Assembly (NCBI RefSeq): GCF_000697965.2
Contig: NZ_CP015880.1
Span: forward strand, 1,798,001-1,862,000
Origin: Ensifer adhaerens
Lineage (GTDB): Bacteria > Pseudomonadota > Alphaproteobacteria > Rhizobiales > Rhizobiaceae
DNA length: 64,000 nt
Direction of reading: 5' to 3'
Of this stretch, positions 42,591-51,824 are shown one piece after another. The position numbers were made by a program, and so were the translations under genes. Numbering within the stretch: the first letter of the stretch is position 1; each line of letters begins with the position of its first letter. Under the pieces are notes generated by a model. It made no database searches and was not told where the DNA came from. It worked only from the letters and a program-made list of their open reading frames with translations.

Positions 42591-43655
42591 CTACACGAGC
42601 GCGGTGATCGCGGCGCGCACCGCCGCCTCGTCCATGTCGTGCAGGCCGATGACGACGAGGCGCGTACCGCGCTTTTCGCCAGCGCCCCAGGCGCGGTCGT
42701 AATATTGGTCGATGCGGGCGCCGACCGCCTGGATCAGGAGGCGCATCGGCTTGCCGGGCACGTCTGCAAAACCCTTGAGGCGCAGAACGTCGTGCTCCGC
42801 GATTACGCCCTTCAGGCGATCGATGAAGGCGGCCGGATCGGCGATCGAACCGAGCTCGACGACGAAGCTGTCGAACTCGTCGTGATCGTGCTCCTCACCT
42901 GCCTCGTGCTCCATCTCGTGATGCGACTTGCGGTTGGCGATATCGCTTTCCGTGCCGACACCGAGGCCAAGCAGGATGGCAGCGGCGACTTCGCCGTTTT
43001 TCGCCTCGATCATCGTGGGCTTGCGGCTGGTGCGCGAAGACACCTCGTCGCGCACGGCCTTGAGGCCGGAGGCATCGATCAGATCGGTCTTGTTGAGAAC
43101 GATGAGATCGGCAGCCGTCAGTTGATCCTCGAACAGCTCCTCGATCGGGCTTTCGTGATCGAGATTGTCGTCCTCGACGCGCAGCGCATCGACCTTGTCG
43201 TGGTCGTCGGCAAAGCGGCCAGCGGCAACGGCGGCGCTGTCGACCACGGTGACGACGCCATCGACGGTCACTTCGCTGCGGATATCCGGCCAGTTGAAAG
43301 CGGCGATCAGCGGCTGCGGCAGGGCAAGGCCCGAGGTTTCGATGATGATGTGGTCAGGACGGTTTTCACGCTCGAGCAGCTTCGTCATGGTCGGGATGAA
43401 ATCGTCAGCCACGGTGCAGCAGATGCAGCCATTGGTGAGCTCGATGATGTCGTCCTCGGTGCAGGCCTCGGCACCGCAGCCCTTCAAGACATCGCCGTCG
43501 ACGCCAAGATCGCCGAACTCGTTGATGATCAGCGCGATGCGCTTGCCGTCGGCGTTCTGCAGCAGGTTGCGGATCATCGTCGTCTTGCCGGCGCCGAGGA
43601 AGCCGGTGATGACGGTCGCCGGGATCTTGCCCTGGTTGGCTCTCGCAGTGGTCAT
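42591..43655 (-). CDS. cobW: CobW, G3E-family GTPase of cobalamin synthesis
   Basis: This is a 354-aa P-loop GTPase and metallochaperone. It shows GFLGAGKT (18-25), the metal-binding CICC in ELTNGCICCTV, IIETSGLALPQP, a base-specificity NKTD motif and a His/Asp/Glu-rich stretch (KSHHEMEHEAGEEHDHDE) that can bind metal. A CobW C-terminal domain follows. CobW is thought to supply Co2+ to CobNST. It lies 3 nt downstream of cobP and 103 nt before cobN. Confidence 0.95.
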   Translation of the reverse strand: MTTARANQGKIPATVITGFLGAGKTTMIRNLLQNADGKRIALIINEFGDLGVDGDVLKGCGAEACTEDDIIELTNGCICCTVADDFIPTMTKLLERENRPDHIIIETSGLALPQPLIAAFNWPDIRSEVTVDGVVTVVDSAAVAAGRFADDHDKVDALRVEDDNLDHESPIEELFEDQLTAADLIVLNKTDLIDASGLKAVRDEVSSRTSRKPTMIEAKNGEVAAAILLGLGVGTESDIANRKSHHEMEHEAGEEHDHDEFDSFVVELGSIADPAAFIDRLKGVIAEHDVLRLKGFADVPGKPMRLLIQAVGARIDQYYDRAWGAGEKRGTRLVVIGLHDMDEAAVRAAITALV

Positions 43656-43658
43656 GGA

Positions 43659-44183
43659 TCAACCCTTCATTTTCAGCGGCAAACCGGCCGCGACAAAGTA
43701 AACTTCAGCGGATTTCTCCGCAACGATCTGGTGAAGCCGGCCGGCATGGTCGCGAAACTCGCGGGCCATGCGGTTCTCGGGCACGATGCCGAGGCCGACC
43801 TCATTGGAAACAAAGACGAGGCGCGCCCGCGCCTCGGGCAGATACGCAACAAGGGCGGCGAACTCCGCCGTCATGTCGCGCTCTTCCAGCATGAGATTGG
43901 TGACCCATAGCGTCAGGCAGTCGATCAGGACCACATGGCTGGGATCATCGATGCGTCTGAGGATGCCGACGAGATCGAGCGGCTCCTCATGCGTCGTCCA
44001 GCCCTCGCCGCGGCGCGTCCGGTGATGGTCGATGCGCTCGCGCATTTCGTCGTCCCAGGCGCGGCCCGTGGCGACATAATGCATGGTGAAGCCGGACGCT
44101 TCGACGAGCCTCTCGGAAAAGCTGGACTTGCCGGAACGGGCGCCGCCAAGGACCAGCACGGGCCCGGCGCTGAGACTGCTCAT
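43659..44183 (-). CDS. cobP: Bifunctional adenosylcobinamide kinase / guanylyltransferase CobP (CobU)
   Basis: This 174-aa enzyme phosphorylates adenosylcobinamide and then makes adenosyl-GDP-cobinamide. The P-loop is [10 protein letters not shown] (13-20), and the [19 protein letters not shown] stretch holds the active His for GMP transfer. [13 protein letters not shown] and [15 protein letters not shown] complete the family pattern. It is the first gene of cobP-W-N-O-EamA and lies about 150 nt after the B12 box of the riboswitch. Confidence 0.96.
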
Positions 44184-44886
44184 CGTGGCTGCCTCAACAT
44201 TCCCAAATCAGCCGTCGGTGGCAAAAGCCATCGGACGCGCCACGGGCGCGTTCTTGAAAACATCTGCGAGCCAAAACAACCTCCGTGATGGCGTTGGAGA
44301 CAAAAGTCCCCTCGGGCGGAATGCCCATGCCGGATGGCAGGTCTCCTGGCTCACGGCGTCACGGGCCGAACATCGCCTCGCCCTTAAACGGCAAGGTTCC
44401 GATGTCAGGGCCCGAGCGGCCCGCCTCACCTTCCCGGCGTCTTTCCGGTGCCACAGCGAACCTTTGCGCGTCGTCTCCGACGCATGGGCGCTGTGAGGGA
44501 CATCGTGAAAGGCGGACGATTCGTAGAAGAAGAGGCGTCCAAACCCGGCTGATCACGATGCCACGCCAGTGGCTTTTCCGGCTTGATCCCCGACCTGCCC
44601 CGATTGCCCATGCAACCGGCCGACAGCCCGGCACCAATCCCGATGGCGAACCCTGACCGTTCTACAGTCGCGGGGTCGGCTGCGATAAGGATGCCCGATT
44701 TGGGTCCATCCGTCACATTCCCAATTATTCCCCCAGATCGCCACGACAAGGGGGAACCATCCAACACCTGATGATTAGGAAGCGGGCAGCCCAAAGTCAA
44801 TCGACGCATGCGACGCCTCCCCGGCCGAGTTGCGCCACGCGACGATTTGTCGGGCGTCAGGCACGACGGCAGTGTGAACGGAACCG
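44184..44886. other. Long leader/intergenic region upstream of cobP
   Basis: There are 703 bases between cobP and the CDF-like gene. The part up to about 44510 is the cobalamin riboswitch leader. No gene or clear element is seen from about 44510 to 44886; apparent frames there are short and lack motifs. Confidence 0.55.
44336..44510 (-). promoter_or_regulatory. Cobalamin (B12) riboswitch in the cobP leader
   Basis: The minus strand has the diagnostic B12 box AGCCAGGAGACCTGCC (44336-44351). Upstream of it lie CCGGGAAGGTGAGGCGGGCC and other GC-rich paired stretches of the cobalamin aptamer. The 5' border is approximate. It would lower expression of the cobP-W-N-O operon when adenosylcobalamin is plentiful. 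Confidence 0.85.
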
Positions 44887-44936
44887 ATGTCGAAACCTAG
44901 TGCTATGGATAGCAAACTGCTGCTAACACCTGTGCC

Positions 44937-44989
44937 AAAGTGCCGAGGGCGAATCTCGCCAAAAAAAGTGCCGAGGGCGAATCTCGCCA
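44937..44989 (+). promoter_or_regulatory. Two 25-nt direct repeats, each with a GGCGA-ATC-TCGCC palindrome
   Basis: Copies at 44937-44961 and 44965-44989 are identical (AAAGTGCCGAGGGCGAATCT then CGCCA), with a 28-nt period. They end 17 bases before the likely GTG start of the CDF-like gene. Position suggests a tandem repressor operator or a slippage duplication of one. Confidence 0.6.
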
Positions 44990-45006
44990 GAAAGGGAACC
45001 TTTCGA

Positions 45007-45588
45007 GTGGATACCGACCTGCGCCGCGTCGTCCTCATCGTCTCCCTGTTGAACCTTGGCTATTTCGGGGTCGAACTCCTTGTCGCGCTTTCGATCGGCT
45101 CGGTGTCCCTCATGGCCGACAGCGTCGACTTCCTCGAAGACGCCTCCGTCAACATGCTGATTTTCTTTGCTCTGGCCTGGACGGCGCGAACCCGCGCGCG
45201 GGTCGGCATGGCGATGGCGTTCATTCTACTGGTACCGGCGCTGGCCTTCCTTTGGACGGCCTGGGCGAAGTTCATGGATCCGGTCCCGCCAGAGCCCTTT
45301 GCCCTGTCCCTGACCGGACTTGGGGCGCTGGTGGTCAACCTCTTCTGCGCCTATCTGCTCGTCGCCTACCGTCACACGAGCGGCAGCCTCACGCGGGCAG
45401 CATTTCTCTCGGCCCGCAACGATGCCTTCGCCAATGTGGCCATCATCGCCGCGGGTCTGGCGACAGCCTATCTGTGGCAGTCGGCCTGGCCGGACCTGAT
45501 CGTCGGCCTGGGGATTGCCCTGATGAACCTGGATGCCGCGCGGGAAGTCTGGGAAGCCGCAAGCGAGGAGCACGATGTCGCAGCGTAG
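45007..45588 (+). CDS. CDF/TMEM163-like cation transporter, short form
   Basis: This is a 193-aa membrane protein. GTG 45007 is chosen because AAAGGGAA precedes it and the frame upstream runs through the tandem repeats. It has about six hydrophobic helices. The early SLMADSVDFLEDASVNML resembles the CDF metal-site helix (D-x3-D), and AFLSARNDAFANVAIIAAGL carries the second site (ND-x3-N). There is no cytosolic C-terminal domain. Likely a divalent metal exporter; zinc, cobalt or another metal cannot be told. Confidence 0.8.
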   Translation: MDTDLRRVVLIVSLLNLGYFGVELLVALSIGSVSLMADSVDFLEDASVNMLIFFALAWTARTRARVGMAMAFILLVPALAFLWTAWAKFMDPVPPEPFALSLTGLGALVVNLFCAYLLVAYRHTSGSLTRAAFLSARNDAFANVAIIAAGLATAYLWQSAWPDLIVGLGIALMNLDAAREVWEAASEEHDVAA

Positions 45589-45660
45589 TTCCGTCGGATA
45601 AGCTCGTTGCTCCTGTTGGGCCCGACGTACCGGACCTGCTGGCTGACCGTTGCCGCGTCC

Positions 45661-47118
45661 CTAGTGCCTGAGCAACTCGTCCAGCCAGCGACGATCGAGC
45701 ACAGCCTCCAGTTCGTTCGCGACATCGTCGAGCGCCGCATCGACCGATTGGCGGTAGTTGTTGGCGCCGCCTTCGATGCCGAAACTCTTGAGCAGCGCGC
45801 CGCGATAGGCGTCGCTGGTGAAGAGCCCATGCAGGTAGGTGCCCATCACGCGGCCATCGGCCGAAAGGGCGCCGTCGGCGCGATTGTCGATGCGCACCGA
45901 CGGCCGGCCACAGTCCGCACCTTGCGTCTTGCCAAGATGGATTTCGTAGCCTTCGAGCACCACATCATGCTCCAGCGACCAGGCGCGGCTGTTGCGCACC
46001 GTCTTTTCCGGCGCCATCTCGGTCTCGACCTCGAGCAGCCCGAGGCCCTCGACCGCACGTTCGCCGCCCTCGATGCCGAGCGGATCGGTGACGCGCCGGC
46101 CGAGCATCTGGTAGCCGCCGCAGATGCCGATGACCCGGCCGCCCCGGCGCACATGACGTTCGAGGTCACGGTCCCACCCTTGCGCACGGAAATCGATGAG
46201 GTCGCCGATGGTCGATTTCGACCCGGGAATGACGACGAGGCCAGCGTCGACCGGAATGGGACTGCCAGGCCGCACGAAGACGAGATCAATCTCCGGTTCG
46301 GCGGCGAGCGGATCGAGGTCGTCGAAATTGGCGATGCGCGACAGTACCGGGACGGCAACCTTCAGCGCCCGCCCCTCGCCGCGCGTCAGCTTCTCCAGCA
46401 CGACGGAATCTTCCGCCGGCAGGCGTGCCGCCGCCTTCAGCCACGGCACGACGCCGAAGCAGGGCCAGCCGGTGTAGCGGTTGACGGCAGCAATGCCGTC
46501 GTCGAACAGCGTGACGTCGCCGCGGAACTTGTTGATGAGATAGCCGGTCACCATGCGCCGGTCTTCCTCGGGCAGGATCGCATGCGTGCCGACCAGCGAG
46601 GCGATCACCCCCCCGCGGTCGATGTCGCCGACCAGCACGACCGGCACATTGGCCCGTGTCGCAAAGCCCATATTGGCGATGTCGCCGGGCCTGAGGTTGA
46701 TTTCGGCCGGCGAGCCGGCGCCTTCGACCACCACGAGATCGGCACCGGCCGATATTTGTTCGAAACTCTCCATGACGGCGCCCAGCAGCTTGGGCTTGAG
46801 CGCCTGATATTCCCGCCCCCTGGCCTGCCCGGCGACCTTGCCCTGAACGACGATCTGGCTGCCCACGTCCGACTGCGGCTTCAGGAGCACCGGGTTCATG
46901 TGCACCGACGACGGCACGCGCGCGGCCAGCGCCTGCAGCCATTGCGCGCGGCCGATCTCGCCGCCGTCGTCGGAAACGGCGGCGTTGTTCGACATGTTCT
47001 GCGGCTTGAACGGCCGGACCTTCAGGCCCTGATTGGCGGCAAGCCGGCAGAGCCCCGCCACCAATACCGATTTTCCGACATCCGAGCCGGTTCCCTGCAA
47101 CATGATCCTGCGTGTCAT
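45661..47118 (-). CDS. cobQ: Cobyric acid synthase CobQ
   Basis: This 485-aa enzyme amidates side chains b, d, e and g of adenosylcobyrinic acid a,c-diamide using glutamine and ATP. ATG 47118 begins MTRRIMLQGTGSDVGKSVL with the P-loop GTGSDVGKS (9-17). FKPQNMSNNAAV and the C-terminal glutaminase Cys in GRVIGICGGYQMLG, with a His in GTYLHGLF, are present. It stands apart from the other cob genes, convergent with the CDF-like gene. No B12 box is seen upstream. Confidence 0.96.
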   Translation of the reverse strand: MTRRIMLQGTGSDVGKSVLVAGLCRLAANQGLKVRPFKPQNMSNNAAVSDDGGEIGRAQWLQALAARVPSSVHMNPVLLKPQSDVGSQIVVQGKVAGQARGREYQALKPKLLGAVMESFEQISAGADLVVVEGAGSPAEINLRPGDIANMGFATRANVPVVLVGDIDRGGVIASLVGTHAILPEEDRRMVTGYLINKFRGDVTLFDDGIAAVNRYTGWPCFGVVPWLKAAARLPAEDSVVLEKLTRGEGRALKVAVPVLSRIANFDDLDPLAAEPEIDLVFVRPGSPIPVDAGLVVIPGSKSTIGDLIDFRAQGWDRDLERHVRRGGRVIGICGGYQMLGRRVTDPLGIEGGERAVEGLGLLEVETEMAPEKTVRNSRAWSLEHDVVLEGYEIHLGKTQGADCGRPSVRIDNRADGALSADGRVMGTYLHGLFTSDAYRGALLKSFGIEGGANNYRQSVDAALDDVANELEAVLDRRWLDELLRH

Positions 47119-47362
47119 GCGGCCATCGGTAACACTGAAACGGGCAGCGGCAAAGGTCTGTTTCGACACGATTTCGCCGCAATTGACAAAGCCCTTTCAC
47201 GCATTGTTTCGCGCTTTCGCAAGGCTTGTCGAAAATGTCGCGGCCGATAGCCAGAATGCGACATGGCGTGGCGAGTTTGGCATTCAATTTTTTGCAGCGC
47301 ACACCTATATCAGCGGCATAGCAACACGCCCCGGAGGATAGGCCTCCGGCCTCTCAAGGTTC

Positions 47363-47512
47363 ATGTCCATGCTGTATATTTTCAGCAAGCCCAATTTCGT
47401 TCAGATCGCCTGGAACTCGAAGGTTCCGTCCAGCCAGTCGCGCGTACGCAACCTCGTCGTCGACGCGCCCTTCGGCCCGCTCGGCGTCATCCGCACGTCG
47501 AACGTCGGCTAA
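47363..47512 (+). CDS. 49-aa small protein with its own terminator, unrecognised
   Basis: The ORF begins MSMLYIFSKPNFVQIAWNSK (a second ATG two codons on) and ends GVIRTSNVG. The leader just upstream has a CCGGAGG-ATA-GGCCTCCGG hairpin (47332-47350). A strong terminator follows 56 bases after the stop. There are no long runs of one amino acid, so it is not an obvious amino-acid attenuator peptide. It may be a genuine small protein or a leader peptide. Confidence 0.5.
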   Translation: MSMLYIFSKPNFVQIAWNSKVPSSQSRVRNLVVDAPFGPLGVIRTSNVG

Positions 47513-47567
47513 CGCCAGCGATCGGGGCGGAAGCCCCTTCGAGCTCTCCTCCCAGAGCCTCCTCCAC

Positions 47568-47592
47568 CGCCCCTTCGGGGCGGTTTTTTTTA
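47568..47592 (+). terminator. Strong Rho-independent terminator
   Basis: CCGCCCC-TT-CGGGGCGG followed by eight T (47585-47592 region). It closes the transcript of the 49-aa ORF. Confidence 0.9.
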
Positions 47593-48296
47593 TGTCCGGC
47601 ATTGGCCCTGAAATGCGAAGGCCGCATCAACCTCTTCAAGAGGGATGCGGCCGCCAAAAAACGCCTGGTCACTTCGGAAAAACACACCGAAGGTTCGCTC
47701 AAAGTCCGGGACGCACAAACCTGATCCGGACCGGCGGCAGTCCCCCGCCGCGAGAAGAACAATTAGCTGGACATCGTTACCGGATGGTTATTGAGGATTT
47801 AACCAAAGATGAATTCCGGACTTTTTTGTAAATTTTTCGCGACATGCGCGCCATTTGGCGTGACGCAATCACGACAGGAAACGTCAGGATCTCGACAGGG
47901 TTCTGAGGTCCGTGGCGCCCAGCGCCATTTTTTGCGGCAAGAATTGTCGCTATTGCTTAAATTCGGGGTCTCTCACGCACAAAATACGCGCTTCGGCGAT
48001 GTCGCAGACAGAACGCACGAGACCCCGTCCTTCCCGGTCAACCGATTGAAGAGGTTGATTTCTCAGCGAGAAACCTTAGGCTTGGTTTGCGGTATAAGAG
48101 GAGATTGGCTGGCGACAGGGTTCCGCGGCCAGGGCTGAATACGAACTCCCGCACCGTCCGCAGCAAGGGTGAACCTTGGCTTGTTTGATGCCGAACCCCC
48201 GGCTGCATCGTTGTTTCGGGTGACGGAGGATGTCGCGTCCGCCGTGGATTCCCGTTTGGATCTTGGCTGCAAAATAAGACTGGGAGGTCTTGCAAC
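47593..48296. other. Intergenic region upstream of the quaternary-amine transporter
   Basis: About 700 bases hold no supportable gene. The region is somewhat richer in A+T from 47800 to 48050 and should contain the transporter promoter and a long leader. A GGGAGG ribosome site sits at 48279-48284. Confidence 0.5.
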
Positions 48297-49295
48297 ATGA
48301 AGAAACTCCTCGCTTCCACCATTCTCGCCGCTGGCCTCTATGCGATGGCGGGTTCCGCGCAGGCCGCGGAATGCGGTGAAGTCAGCATTGCCGAAATGAA
48401 CTGGGCTTCTGCCGGCGTCGCCGCCCAGGTGGACAAGTTCATTCTGGAGAACGGCTACGGCTGCACGGTGACGCTGGTCACCGGCGACACCATGCCGACC
48501 TTCGCTTCCATGAATGAAAAGGCGCAGCCCGACATGGCGCCGGAACTCTGGGTCAACGCCGTGCGCACGCCGCTCGACGCTGCGATCAAGGAAGGCCGTC
48601 TCATCGAAGCCGCCAAGATCCTGAGCGAAGGCGGCGTCGAAGGATGGTGGATCCCGAAATTCCTCGCCGACGCGCACCCGGACATCAAGACGGTGCAGGA
48701 CGCGCTGAAGCACCCGGAACTCTTCCCGGCACCGGAAGACTCGTCGAAGGCCGCCGTTCACAATTGCCCGTCCGGCTGGAACTGCCAGGTCTCGACCGCC
48801 AATCTCTATCGCGCGCTGAACGCGGAGAAGGACGGCTTCCTGCTGGTTGATACCGGCTCGGCTGCCGGCCTCGACGGCTCGATCGCCAACGCGTTCGAAA
48901 AGAAGACCGGCTGGCTCGGCTACTACTGGGCACCGACCGCCATCCTCGGCAAATACGAGATGACCCGCCTCTCCTTCGGCGTCGATCACGACAAGGCCGA
49001 TTGGGACGCCTGCACCGCCGTGCCGGATTGCCCGAGCCCGAAAGTCAATTCCTACCCGGTTTCCGACGTTTACACCGTCGTGACCAAGTCCTTCGCCGAC
49101 AAGGCGAGCGTCGCCATGGACTACGTCAAGGCGCGCAAGTGGGACAATGGCACCGTCAACAAGGTTCTCGCCTGGATGGACCAGAACCAGGGCACCAACG
49201 AGGACGGCGCCAAGCACTTCCTCGCCGAGTTCCCGGATATGTGGACACAGTGGGTGAGCCCGGAAGTGGCCGAAAAGGTCAAGGCAGCGCTCTGA
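48297..49295 (+). CDS. Quaternary-amine (glycine betaine/choline) ABC transporter, substrate-binding protein
   Basis: This is a 332-aa periplasmic protein with a signal peptide (cleavage after AQAA, about residue 23) and an OpuAC-type domain. Its start CGEVSIAEMNWASAGVAAQVDKFIL is typical. Aromatic residues likely to cage a quaternary ammonium group include W36, the WW pair in EGWWIPKF and the YY pair in LGYYWAPT. Four Cys (CPSGWNC, CTAVPDC) could form disulfides. It heads a three-gene importer operon. Betaine, choline or carnitine cannot be separated by eye. Confidence 0.9.
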   Translation: MKKLLASTILAAGLYAMAGSAQAAECGEVSIAEMNWASAGVAAQVDKFILENGYGCTVTLVTGDTMPTFASMNEKAQPDMAPELWVNAVRTPLDAAIKEGRLIEAAKILSEGGVEGWWIPKFLADAHPDIKTVQDALKHPELFPAPEDSSKAAVHNCPSGWNCQVSTANLYRALNAEKDGFLLVDTGSAAGLDGSIANAFEKKTGWLGYYWAPTAILGKYEMTRLSFGVDHDKADWDACTAVPDCPSPKVNSYPVSDVYTVVTKSFADKASVAMDYVKARKWDNGTVNKVLAWMDQNQGTNEDGAKHFLAEFPDMWTQWVSPEVAEKVKAAL

Positions 49296-49306
49296 CCGAA
49301 AATGAC

Positions 49307-49337
49307 GGCAGGCGGACCGTGGAATCGGCCGCCTGCC
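49307..49337 (+). repeat. Hairpin between binding-protein and permease genes
   Basis: GGCAGGCGG and CCGCCTGCC pair over 9 bp, followed by CGTTCCGGTTTTA. Such stems often stabilise the upstream mRNA so that more binding protein than permease is made (inference). Confidence 0.6.
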
Positions 49338-49586
49338 CGTTCCGGTTTTAATGCCGGGACAGGGAACGATGGGGCGTCCTTGCGGGTTTCGTTGAACGTT
49401 CATCGTCTCAGAGGCGGCGAACCGGGAGCCTTCGCGTCGCTATCAGGTAAGCGGGCGACACATTTCGCTGCCACAGTTTAAGTGCCGGGACCCAAAGAGG
49501 TCACCCAAGTGTGCGCCGTCATCGAGCCTTTCGATGCCGAGACGCGGCCGGCTTAAAAAAAACTTCCGGCCAAGAAGGGGAAACAA

Positions 49587-50498
49587 ATGGCCTCCATCTG
49601 CAGTGTCTTGCCAGCGTTACTCTGCAAGTTCCCTGCCATTGACGAGAGCACGATCCGGCTCGCCCGCAAGGCTGTCGATGATAGCTTCAAGGGCTTCGTG
49701 CGATCCTATGGTAACGCCATCGACACGGTGGTCCAGCCGCTTCAATGGTTCCTGAACTACCTCGAAAGCCTGTTCGTCGGCTCCCCCTGGATCGTGATCC
49801 TGGCGGCGATGACCGCGATCGTCTATTTCGGCAGCCGCAACATCAACGTCACCATCGGCACCGCGCTGTCGATGATCGCCATCGGTCTTGTCGGGCTTTG
49901 GAATGACACCATGGTCACGCTCGCCATGGTCACCGTCTGCACACTGATCTCCATCCTCATCGGCATTCCGATCGGTATCCTGATGGCGCGCTCGGACCGG
50001 GTGCAGTCCTTCGTCAATCCGATCCTCGACGTCATGCAGACGATGCCGAGCTTCGTCTACCTGATCCCGGTCGTCATGATCTTCGGCATCGGCAAGGTGC
50101 CGGGGCTGATCGCCGTCGTCATCTACGCGGTGCCGCCGATGATCAGGCTCACCAATCTCGGCATCCGCCTCGTCGACAAGGAAGTGCTGGAAGCGGCCGA
50201 CGCCTTCGGCTCCTCGACCTGGCAGAAGCTGAAGAACGTGCAGATGCCGCTGGCGTTGCCGACCATCATGGCCGGCATCAACCAGACGATCATGATGTCG
50301 CTGGCGATGGTCGTCGTCGCATCGATGATCGGCGTCGGCGGCCTCGGCAAGAACGTGCTGCAGGCGATCGCCAACCAGTTCTTCACCGTCGGCTTCCTCA
50401 ACGGCTTTGCCCTTGTCGGTATCGCCATCATTTTCGACCGTACCAGCCAGGCCTTCGGCAAGCGGCTGCAAAAGCACTCGGAGGTTATCCATGGCTAG
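49587..50498 (+). CDS. Quaternary-amine ABC transporter permease
   Basis: This is a 303-aa membrane protein with about 6-7 helices and the ABC permease signature EAADAFGSSTWQKLKNVQMPLALPTIMAGINQ (its EAA loop EAADAFGSS). The N-terminal about 60 residues (DSFKGFVRSYGNAIDTVVQPL) match ProW/OpuAB. The ATG 49587 follows AAGGGGAAAC. It overlaps the ATPase gene by 8 nt. Confidence 0.92.
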   Translation: MASICSVLPALLCKFPAIDESTIRLARKAVDDSFKGFVRSYGNAIDTVVQPLQWFLNYLESLFVGSPWIVILAAMTAIVYFGSRNINVTIGTALSMIAIGLVGLWNDTMVTLAMVTVCTLISILIGIPIGILMARSDRVQSFVNPILDVMQTMPSFVYLIPVVMIFGIGKVPGLIAVVIYAVPPMIRLTNLGIRLVDKEVLEAADAFGSSTWQKLKNVQMPLALPTIMAGINQTIMMSLAMVVVASMIGVGGLGKNVLQAIANQFFTVGFLNGFALVGIAIIFDRTSQAFGKRLQKHSEVIHG

Positions 50499-51537
50499 TC
50501 ACGCGATCGAGGTGAAGAACCTCTACAAGATCTTCGGCCCCCGCGGCGTCGACTTCGTCGATGCAGTCAAGAAAGGCATGGGCAAGGCCGAGCTCAACGA
50601 GCAGCACGGCCACGTGCTCGGCCTGCAGGACATCAACATTTCCATGCCCGCCGGCAGCGTCATGGTGGTCATGGGTCTCTCTGGCTCCGGCAAGTCGACG
50701 CTGATCCGCCACATCAACCGGCTGATCGACCCGACCGCCGGCGAAGTGCTCTATGACGGCGTCGACGTCTGCAAGATGAACGACAACGATCTGCGCGAAT
50801 TCCGCCGCCACAAGACGGCGATGGTGTTCCAGAAGTTCGCGCTGCTGCCGCACCGCACCGTGCTCGACAACACGGTCTACGGTCTCGAAATTCAGGGTGT
50901 GGAACGCAAGGAGAGCGAGAAGCGCGCCCGCGGCTGGATCGAGCGCGTCGGTCTCAAGGGCTTCGAGAACCACTATCCGAACCAGCTGTCGGGCGGCATG
51001 CAGCAGCGCGTCGGTCTCGCCCGCGCGCTGACCAACGATGCCGACATTCTCTTGATGGACGAAGCCTATTCGGCGCTCGACCCGCTGATCCGCGTCGACA
51101 TGCAGACGGTGCTTCTCGACCTGCAGAAGGAACTGAAGAAGACCGTCGTCTTCATCACCCACGACCTCGACGAGGCGCTGCGCCTCGGCGACAAGATCGC
51201 GATCCTGCGCGATGGCCGCGTGGTGCAGCAGGGTACCGGCCAGGAAATCGTGCTGTCGCCGGCCGACGACTACATCACCGCCTTCGTCAAGGAAGTGAAC
51301 CGCGGCCGGGTGATCAATGTCGAGACCATCATGCGGCCGATCTCCGGCAATGCCGAAGGCGTGGCGCTTGCAACCGGCACGGTACTGGAATCGGCGGCGC
51401 GCACGATGACCGCCGCCCGTGTGGGAACCGCCCACGTGGTCGATGAAAACGGCCGCCCGATCGGCGCCCTCGACCTTTCGACGGTCATCGCCGCGATGGT
51501 CACGCCGGTCAGCCACGAGGATCGCGCTGCGGCTTGA
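50491..51537 (+). CDS. Quaternary-amine ABC transporter ATPase, ProV/OpuAA type
   Basis: This is a 348-aa nucleotide-binding subunit from ATG 50491. It shows Walker A GLSGSGKST, signature LSGGMQQRVGLARAL, Walker B ILLMDEAYSALDP and the H-loop FITHDLDEA. The family-typical long N-terminus KNLYKIFGPRGVDFVDAVKKGMGKAEL precedes it. The C-terminal about 85 residues form one short CBS-like region (VGTAHVVDENGRPIGALDLS) that may sense ionic strength, as in OpuA. It overlaps the permease gene. Confidence 0.94.
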   Translation: MASHAIEVKNLYKIFGPRGVDFVDAVKKGMGKAELNEQHGHVLGLQDINISMPAGSVMVVMGLSGSGKSTLIRHINRLIDPTAGEVLYDGVDVCKMNDNDLREFRRHKTAMVFQKFALLPHRTVLDNTVYGLEIQGVERKESEKRARGWIERVGLKGFENHYPNQLSGGMQQRVGLARALTNDADILLMDEAYSALDPLIRVDMQTVLLDLQKELKKTVVFITHDLDEALRLGDKIAILRDGRVVQQGTGQEIVLSPADDYITAFVKEVNRGRVINVETIMRPISGNAEGVALATGTVLESAARTMTAARVGTAHVVDENGRPIGALDLSTVIAAMVTPVSHEDRAAA

Positions 51538-51570
51538 GACAAGCGATGATTGGGGCAGCGACCGACGCGG

Positions 51571-51799
51571 CCCCTCATCCGCCTACCGGCACCTTCTCCC
51601 CGCCCGCGGGGAGAAGGTATTTGCGGCGATGCCACGCTCCCAATCTCTGACAGGCCTGCCCGGCGGTCAGTGCCCGACGACATCCTATCGTTTTCCCGAC
51701 CTCATTATGGCCGCCTCTGGCGGCGGCCAAGCAACGGACGGCGAACGTCAGCCCTCGTCCCCTCGCCCCGCCTGCGGGGAGAGGGTTAGGGTGAGGGGC
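51571..51799. repeat. Palindromic rhizobial repeats, two units
   Basis: Unit 1 (51571-51618) has CCTTCTCCCCGCCCGCGGGG. Unit 2 (51760-51799) has CCCCGCCTGCGGGGAGAGGG and ends GTGAGGGGC. They occupy the gap between the ABC operon and the D,D-carboxypeptidase gene and may end both transcripts. Confidence 0.7.
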
Positions 51800-51824
51800 A
51801 AACCTCAGAAAGTGGTCGGAGAGA

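Noticed and set aside
45607..47250. 547-codon open frame opposite cobQ
   Set aside because: Antisense shadow of cobQ with no recognisable domain.
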